Shown: positions 5,253-9,870 of the stretch, piece after piece
How the letters are laid out: every line of letters begins with the position of its first letter
Numbering within the stretch: position 1 is the first letter of the stretch
Assembly (NCBI GenBank): GCA_905235345.1
Contig: CAJOLO010000047.1
Coordinates: 1-9,870, forward strand
Length of the DNA stretch: 9,870 nt
Direction: 5' to 3'
From: an uncultured Lachnospiraceae bacterium
GTDB taxonomy: Bacteria; Bacillota; Clostridia; Lachnospirales; Lachnospiraceae
Program-made: the position numbers and the translations under genes
The notes under the pieces: generated by a model
Database searches by the model: none
What the model was told of the DNA's origin: nothing
The model's input: the letters and a program-made list of their open reading frames with translations, nothing else

Positions 5253-7970
5253 TCATTTAAGATCTAAATACACATCAATATTAGTTCGTTCATCCTTAAA
5301 TTTCTTAATATCATCTGCTTTGATAACCGCTTCTGCAGCACCAATCTGCCTGTCATCTCCGCCATTTATCTTAACACTTGCAATCCTGTAATCCTCATAA
5401 TCAAGCTTATCGGGATTGTGATAGGTAATGGCAAGGGGCTTTCCTGCAAAGTTCAGATCGATACATGCTATCCCCTTATCATCAAACTGATCAGATAACA
5501 GACGAGGCCGAATCACCAGATTGCCATTTTCACCTCTTACTCCGAAGACCTCCAGGATCATTGTCATCATATACCACGATGCCGCTCCCGTAAGATACTG
5601 ATACATTCCGCGACCGTCTATATTGAAGTACTCAGGAATACCGGGGTACATTCTGCTCGTGGAAAAATCAAGTGAAGTATCTGCAAGTGTCTGAAGCACC
5701 TTATATCCCTCTTTTGCAAAACCGCGTGTGTAAAGTGCGTTACCATACATCACGGACATATGAGAGAACACGGCACCATTCTCTTTCTCGCCATATGAGA
5801 ATCCGAACATTCTTCCCATATCCATCTTCAACTCATGAAAGTCAGTGTTTAAGCGATATCCGCCAATATCTTTTCTGTATAAGTAATGATCTGCCGCACG
5901 TGCGATCTTTCCAACCTGGTCAGAATCCGCTGTTCCGCTCATAACCGCAAACACCTGACCGGTCAGCATCATCCGCACCTCATCATCATCGGGAACATAA
6001 CGTTCTACGCGCTGTGCATGGTCATCATAGTAGCTATTGAACCATCCTTCACCTTCCGCACCATCAATCCATTCCTGAGCACGCAGAAAATTTTTCTGCC
6101 AGTCGGCTTTGTGACGAAGATCAGCAACTATTTCATCAATATCTACCTCAGCAGTCTCTCCTGACAATCCAAAATCACAGCTCTCGCAGTAATCCGCCAA
6201 AAGCTGCTGCTTACGGTTCACATCATCATAAAGACCCTCTTCGCTGTTAAGCAGAGTCAATACCTCCTTAGCAACAGTCACACGCTCTTTTCCCGTTCTT
6301 ATCTTATACTCCTCAAGTGTATCTGCTATCTCTGCAAGATTCATTGCATATGCAAAAGTAAATGCAACGCTCTCGCCACGCTTTGAAGCCATATCAAGTG
6401 CATCATTCCAGTCTGCTCCGCGAAGCCTGATGATTCCATGCTCACCAACCTCATAGAACGCACACAGTGTTTCTATAAGCAAATGCTCTATAATGTTTCC
6501 CTGATAGACTTCTCCCGAACCGGTCTTTAACTGATTACCATCCTCCGGTTTCCATTCTTCATCAATCCGTGTAGCACGGCTTATTTGCGGATCCTTAAAA
6601 TAGGCTGCCTTCTCATCAAGAATCTCTATATCCCCCGTCTGATCAATATAAAGCTTTAATGTACGGAACGGCCAGAAGGCGTGATCCATCCATACACGTG
6701 CAATACCATTACGATCTGCAATAAAATTACCGATTCCGTCACCGATAATAGTGGCATTGGTTCCGTCTGCACGCACGCCGCCGAAATTCGCAACAATCAT
6801 CCGATGCACATCATCCGGCTCCATAAACAACAACGACAAGCAGTCCTGCCACAGATCCCGCCAGCCACGACCTCCACGTCCATAATCATGGTATGGAAGA
6901 AAAGAGCATCCGTAAATCCTTCTTAAAAATGGCTGGAACGAAACCCATGATAAGAATTTATCAAATGACGGATCTCCCGTATAGAAATGCACATTGACTT
7001 TATCCTGCCAGTAAGCTTTCGTCTCAGCAAGAACCTTGTCCACCTGCTCTGTAGTACGATACGCATCATCTATCGCTACTATCTGTGCTGCATCCTCTGT
7101 AGCGCCGATTCTGATTACATAGGATGTCTCTTCACCCGGCTCCAGCGTAACAGGACTAAACCTAAGTCCTCCAACAGCTTCCCGGCCATCAATCTCCACA
7201 CCCGCAGATAAACCATCACGTCCTTCGATCAAAGAACGTGGGTGAATAAAGCTACCGCCCTCTCCGATATATAACTCAGTTGTCGGATAAAATGAATCCG
7301 CCTTACTGCCATCACCTGTAGAACCATGCACATAGTAGATCGTATTATTGAGACGATGTCCTTTCTCGTCAAAAGACATCGTCGGCTTAACCTCAACGCC
7401 TTCCTCCGTAGTACGGATACGATGCAGCATCGAGGTAACATTACGATGGTCCCTGAGATTGTCCGCTGAACGACCATATAGCGGAATAGCTGCAACCGGT
7501 GTGAAGCTTATTGGCTGATCAGAGATATTTTTAATTCTTACAAGCATCAGCTCGACATTATCCTGCACCGGTACAAATGAAGTAACTGAAGCTTCTGCAC
7601 CATATACCTTAGAAGTACGTACCGTCTTATGCCACATAAATCCGGCCTCTACCCTGCTGTCGTCCTTACGGTCTGTGAACCTGTCGTTCTCCTGAGCCGC
7701 CGAGCTTCCTACTGTAGACCATAATTTCCCCTGACCAAAATCCAGCCAGAAATTACGGGTGTTCCTGTTATTATGCAGATTTTCCACACTTACCGGCTCA
7801 AGTACAAAACGCTCCTGGTCCAGCTTAGCATCACCGCCAAGATTCGGTGTTACGCAGCTTTTTAATCCGGTTTCACTCGCAATAGGAAAATACAGATAAT
7901 TAGTATCCTCCGCAGAGGGAAGAATAAATGATTCATCCTGATCGGAAAAATGTATTCCTTCTATAGGCAT
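5253..7970 (-). CDS. GH94 family beta-glucoside phosphorylase (cellobiose/laminaribiose phosphorylase type)
   Basis: 905 residues, no signal peptide, so cytoplasmic. GH94 enzymes split a beta-glucosidic disaccharide or oligosaccharide with phosphate, inverting the anomeric carbon to give alpha-glucose 1-phosphate and a shortened sugar. Visible parts are a beta-sandwich (about 1-300), an (alpha/alpha)6 barrel (about 330-810) and a C-terminal jelly roll (about 815-905). DWND at 520-523 matches the family motif, so D523 should be the general acid and W521 the stacking Trp of cellobiose phosphorylase. Likely phosphate contacts are R371 (RDLWQD), H737 (FSHMS) and T794-G795. At 905 residues it is longer than cellobiose or chitobiose phosphorylases (about 800), shorter than cellodextrin or beta-1,2-oligoglucan phosphorylases, and near the size I recall for laminaribiose phosphorylase. 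The acceptor sugar cannot be read from sequence by eye. AAGGAGG (7980-7986) sits nine bases before the ATG. The mutase upstream would use its product. Confidence 0.9.
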   Translation of the reverse strand: MPIEGIHFSDQDESFILPSAEDTNYLYFPIASETGLKSCVTPNLGGDAKLDQERFVLEPVSVENLHNNRNTRNFWLDFGQGKLWSTVGSSAAQENDRFTDRKDDSRVEAGFMWHKTVRTSKVYGAEASVTSFVPVQDNVELMLVRIKNISDQPISFTPVAAIPLYGRSADNLRDHRNVTSMLHRIRTTEEGVEVKPTMSFDEKGHRLNNTIYYVHGSTGDGSKADSFYPTTELYIGEGGSFIHPRSLIEGRDGLSAGVEIDGREAVGGLRFSPVTLEPGEETSYVIRIGATEDAAQIVAIDDAYRTTEQVDKVLAETKAYWQDKVNVHFYTGDPSFDKFLSWVSFQPFLRRIYGCSFLPYHDYGRGGRGWRDLWQDCLSLLFMEPDDVHRMIVANFGGVRADGTNATIIGDGIGNFIADRNGIARVWMDHAFWPFRTLKLYIDQTGDIEILDEKAAYFKDPQISRATRIDEEWKPEDGNQLKTGSGEVYQGNIIEHLLIETLCAFYEVGEHGIIRLRGADWNDALDMASKRGESVAFTFAYAMNLAEIADTLEEYKIRTGKERVTVAKEVLTLLNSEEGLYDDVNRKQQLLADYCESCDFGLSGETAEVDIDEIVADLRHKADWQKNFLRAQEWIDGAEGEGWFNSYYDDHAQRVERYVPDDDEVRMMLTGQVFAVMSGTADSDQVGKIARAADHYLYRKDIGGYRLNTDFHELKMDMGRMFGFSYGEKENGAVFSHMSVMYGNALYTRGFAKEGYKVLQTLADTSLDFSTSRMYPGIPEYFNIDGRGMYQYLTGAASWYMMTMILEVFGVRGENGNLVIRPRLLSDQFDDKGIACIDLNFAGKPLAITYHNPDKLDYEDYRIASVKINGGDDRQIGAAEAVIKADDIKKFKDERTNIDVYLDLK

Positions 7971-8025
7971 ATAAAGAATCCTCCTTGCCTTATATTAATG
8001 TATGAAACTATTGTTTATATTTCCA

Positions 8026-8049
8026 GGATTGCACATATATGTACAATCC
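8026..8049. promoter_or_regulatory. 24-base near-perfect dyad upstream of the phosphorylase gene (candidate operator or leader hairpin)
   Basis: The outer arms are GGATTG and CAATCC, and the inner part ACATATATGT is itself a palindrome. Only one base pair of the twelve fails symmetry. On the minus-strand RNA that pair is U-G, so a ten-base-pair stem with a UAUA loop can form; on the plus-strand RNA it would be a C-A mismatch. No U-run follows, so it is not an intrinsic terminator. It sits directly against a possible -10 box at 8050-8055, where a transcription-start operator would lie, 40 bases before the ribosome site. The regulator is unknown and none is encoded in the window. Confidence 0.5.
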
Positions 8050-8079
8050 AATATACAATATTAATAAGTTTCACATCGA
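8050..8079 (-). promoter_or_regulatory. Possible promoter for the phosphorylase gene
   Basis: On the minus strand TCGATG (8079-8074, only three of six matches to TTGACA) lies 18 bases before TATATT (8055-8050, five of six matches to TATAAT). Transcription would begin inside the left arm of the dyad at 8026-8049, leaving a leader of about 70 bases. The gap of 136 bases after the mutase gene is long enough for an independent promoter. The -35 is poor and the gap is AT-rich. Confidence 0.33.
8059..8077 (-). repeat. Intergenic repeated motif, copy 2: GATGTGAAA-N1-TTATTAATA
   Basis: Same words, order and orientation as 2009-2029, here with one base between them instead of three. It overlaps the possible promoter and hairpin in this gap and lies 29 bases after the mutase stop codon. 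A third, partial copy of GATGTGAAA alone is at 9854-9862. Confidence 0.4.
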
Positions 8080-8083
8080 AACT
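8067..8083 (-). terminator. Weak hairpin after the mutase gene, at best a poor terminator
   Basis: The minus strand reads AGTTTC-GATGT-GAAACT, a six-base-pair stem with a five-base loop, 23 bases past the mutase stop and followed by the broken U-rich stretch TATTAATATT. The stem has only two G-C pairs and there is no proper U-run, so termination would be partial. It is the only terminator-like structure I find after this gene, so some read-through into the phosphorylase gene is likely. Confidence 0.22.
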
Positions 8084-8106
8084 GCTTTACTCATTGCATC
8101 TGCCGA

Positions 8107-9843
8107 TCATACCATCCGGTCGATCATCGCAAGTACTTCCTTACCCAACTCATCAGATAAGGCTTTAGCATCCTCTAAAGATGTACCCTTAACTCCATAG
8201 TAGAACTTAACCTTCGGCTCTGTTCCCGAAGGACGAACACACAACCATGCTCCGTCGGTCAGATCATAGTAAAGTACATTGGAGCTCGGAAGTCCGGTCT
8301 TCGTAACTTCTCCGGTCTTAAGATTCTTAACAGTGTCTTCCTTATAATCTCTTGCAGAGATCACCTCATACTTACCAATCTTTGAAGGCACTTCACTTCT
8401 TAATGTTGTCATAATTGACTGAATCTTCTCTAATCCTTCCAGTCCCTTGAAGCCAACAGATTGAATAGCATCTAGGTAATAACCGTATTTCTCATACATA
8501 TCAAGCATTGCATCCCACAAGGTCTTTCCCTGACTCTTATAATATGCTGCCGCCTCACAAAGTGCCATGGTAGCAACGATTGCATCCTTATCTCTCGCAT
8601 GGGTTCCGATCAGGCAACCATAGCTCTCCTCAAATCCAAAAAGATATGTACCCTTTCCTGACTGCTCGAATGAAAGAATCTGCTGTCCGATATATTTAAA
8701 GCCTGTCAATACTTCAATCAAACGAATATTGTAGCCCTTAGCAATCTCATCTGCAAGATTGGAGGTAACAATAGTCTTGATTAATGCTCCGTCTTCAGGA
8801 AGAGAGCCGTTAAGTGCTTTCTTCTGACTGATCTCATACTCAGCAAGCAGACATCCGGACATGTTACCGGTCAGGGTTATATACTCACCCGTCTTAGTAT
8901 CCTTCACATATACGCCAAGACGATCTGCATCCGGATCCGTTGCCAATACCAGATCCGCATCCTTCTCCTTTGCAAGCTTAAGTGCAAGCTCAAATGCTTC
9001 CGCTGCTTCCGGGTTAGGATAGCTGACTGTCGGGAATTCTCCATCCGGAAGCTCCTGCTCAGGTACAACATATACATTCTCAAAACCAATCTCAGAAAGG
9101 ATTCTTCTTGCCGGAATATTACCGGTTCCGTGAAGAGGTGTATATACAATCTTGATATCCTTGCCATATTGGTCAATACAATCCTGATGAATTACCTGCT
9201 TCTTAAGCTCAGCAATATAATCATCGTCAACTTCCTTGCCGATTGTAACGAATAATCCTGCCTTCTCAGCCTCGGCTCTATCCATGGTCTTACAGGTTGA
9301 TAAATCAGTAATCGCTTTCACTTCTGACATGATTCCTGTATCGTGTGGAGGTGTAATCTGGGCACCGTCTTCCCAATATACCTTATATCCGTTATACTCC
9401 GGCGGATTGTGGCTTGCAGTCACATTAATTCCGGCAATACATCCAAGATGACGCACTGCATATGAAAGCTCCGGTGTAGGTCTTAACGACTCAAAACGAT
9501 ATGCTTTAATTCCGTTCGCTGCCAGACAAAGTGCAGCCTCCTCTGAAAACTCCGGTGACATTCTTCTTGAATCGTAAGCGATCACAACTCCCTTACTCTC
9601 ACCGCCCATCTTTTTAATGTAGTTGGCAAGCCCCTGGGTTGCACGACGTACCACATATATGTTCATACGATTGACTCCGGCACCGATAATGCCTCGAAGT
9701 CCTGCTGTACCAAATTCCAAATCCATCGAAAAACGCTCTTTAATCTCCTGATCGTCATCCTTGATTGCGGCAAGTTCCTTCTTCGTATCCTCATCAAAAT
9801 ACGGGTTACTCAACCATTCCTCATAAATCTCCTTGTAATCCAT
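8107..9843 (-). CDS. pgcA: Alpha-phosphoglucomutase / phospho-sugar mutase, PgcA-like
   Basis: 578 residues, about the length of Bacillus subtilis PgcA (581) and close to it along the N-terminal part (DLEFGTAGLRG, NRMNIY, VIAYDSR, RPTPELS). It interconverts glucose 1-phosphate and glucose 6-phosphate in the cytoplasm through a phosphoserine enzyme. All four family signatures are present: the catalytic serine S144 in TASHNPPEYNGYKVY, the magnesium loop DPDADR (D303, D305, D307), the sugar-specificity loop GFEES (403-407) and the phosphate loop RPSGTEP (537-543). The GFEES form suits glucose, although mannose phosphate may also be used. The start is supported by AAAGGAG (9850-9856) six bases upstream. 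Its neighbour makes glucose 1-phosphate, so catabolic use of that product is the simplest role; supply of glucose 1-phosphate for UDP-glucose is equally usual for this family. The upstream neighbour lies outside the window. Confidence 0.95.
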   Translation of the reverse strand: MDYKEIYEEWLSNPYFDEDTKKELAAIKDDDQEIKERFSMDLEFGTAGLRGIIGAGVNRMNIYVVRRATQGLANYIKKMGGESKGVVIAYDSRRMSPEFSEEAALCLAANGIKAYRFESLRPTPELSYAVRHLGCIAGINVTASHNPPEYNGYKVYWEDGAQITPPHDTGIMSEVKAITDLSTCKTMDRAEAEKAGLFVTIGKEVDDDYIAELKKQVIHQDCIDQYGKDIKIVYTPLHGTGNIPARRILSEIGFENVYVVPEQELPDGEFPTVSYPNPEAAEAFELALKLAKEKDADLVLATDPDADRLGVYVKDTKTGEYITLTGNMSGCLLAEYEISQKKALNGSLPEDGALIKTIVTSNLADEIAKGYNIRLIEVLTGFKYIGQQILSFEQSGKGTYLFGFEESYGCLIGTHARDKDAIVATMALCEAAAYYKSQGKTLWDAMLDMYEKYGYYLDAIQSVGFKGLEGLEKIQSIMTTLRSEVPSKIGKYEVISARDYKEDTVKNLKTGEVTKTGLPSSNVLYYDLTDGAWLCVRPSGTEPKVKFYYGVKGTSLEDAKALSDELGKEVLAMIDRMV

Positions 9844-9849
9844 GATATA

Positions 9850-9862
9850 CTCCTTTCACATC
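9850..9862 (-). promoter_or_regulatory. Mutase ribosome site overlapping a third GATGTGAAA word
   Basis: The minus strand reads GATGTGAAAGGAG. AAAGGAG is the ribosome binding site, six bases before the ATG. The preceding bases complete GATGTGAAA (9862-9854), the nine-base word also found at 8069-8077 and 2021-2029. Here TTATTAATA does not follow, and part of the match is forced by the ribosome site, so this copy counts for less. TATAAA lies just upstream at 9868-9863, but it is too close to the start codon to judge as a -10. Confidence 0.45.
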
Positions 9863-9870
9863 TTTATATT

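Noticed and set aside
5196..5275. A sigma-28 (flagellar) promoter before the hybrid kinase gene
   Set aside because: TAAA and a partial CAGATAA can be found, but the spacing is 13 instead of about 15-16 bases and two of the -10 bases are wrong.
8026..8049. The 24-base dyad as an intrinsic terminator of the mutase gene
   Set aside because: The stem is strong enough, but the bases after it on the minus strand are TGGAAATATAAAC, with no U-run.

Overview
The window holds four complete protein-coding genes and possibly the first codons of a fifth, all read leftward on the minus strand. In transcription order they are a phospho-sugar mutase (8107-9843), a glycoside hydrolase family 94 (GH94) phosphorylase (5253-7970), a membrane-bound GGDEF-like/EAL/histidine kinase/receiver hybrid (2034-5195) and a zinc-ribbon, single-pass membrane protein with a C-terminal YARHG domain (75-1937). 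A weak reading frame starting at 50 runs out of the left edge. I see no RNA genes, mobile elements, CRISPR arrays, phage genes or broken genes.

The protein types suggest a low-to-moderate G+C Clostridia genome, most likely Lachnospiraceae (the Roseburia/Butyrivibrio/Lachnospira kind). The reasons are strong AGGAGG-type ribosome sites, zinc-ribbon/YARHG surface proteins, large EAL-kinase-receiver hybrids and intracellular phosphorolysis of beta-glucosides. This is inference from protein style, not from a marker gene.

The right half makes metabolic sense. A GH94 enzyme splits an imported beta-glucoside with phosphate, giving alpha-glucose 1-phosphate. The neighbouring mutase, which resembles Bacillus subtilis PgcA, would convert that to glucose 6-phosphate for glycolysis, or supply glucose 1-phosphate for UDP-glucose and polymers. 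The 136-base gap between them carries a possible promoter whose -10 box abuts a near-perfect 24-base dyad, so the phosphorylase may be separately controlled.

The left half is signalling and cell surface. The hybrid kinase begins 57 bases after the phosphorylase, close enough for co-transcription. Its GGDEF-like domain has lost the signature motif. Its EAL domain keeps every catalytic-site residue I can align except the glutamate proposed as general base, which is serine. This suggests c-di-GMP sensing that feeds a kinase/receiver rather than turnover, but that is a hypothesis. The zinc-ribbon/YARHG protein follows after 96 bases containing a possible extended -10 promoter and an 18-base inverted repeat.

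One unexplained pattern links the gaps. The 9-mer GATGTGAAA (minus strand) occurs in three intergenic regions, and in two of them it is followed 1 or 3 bases later by TTATTAATA.
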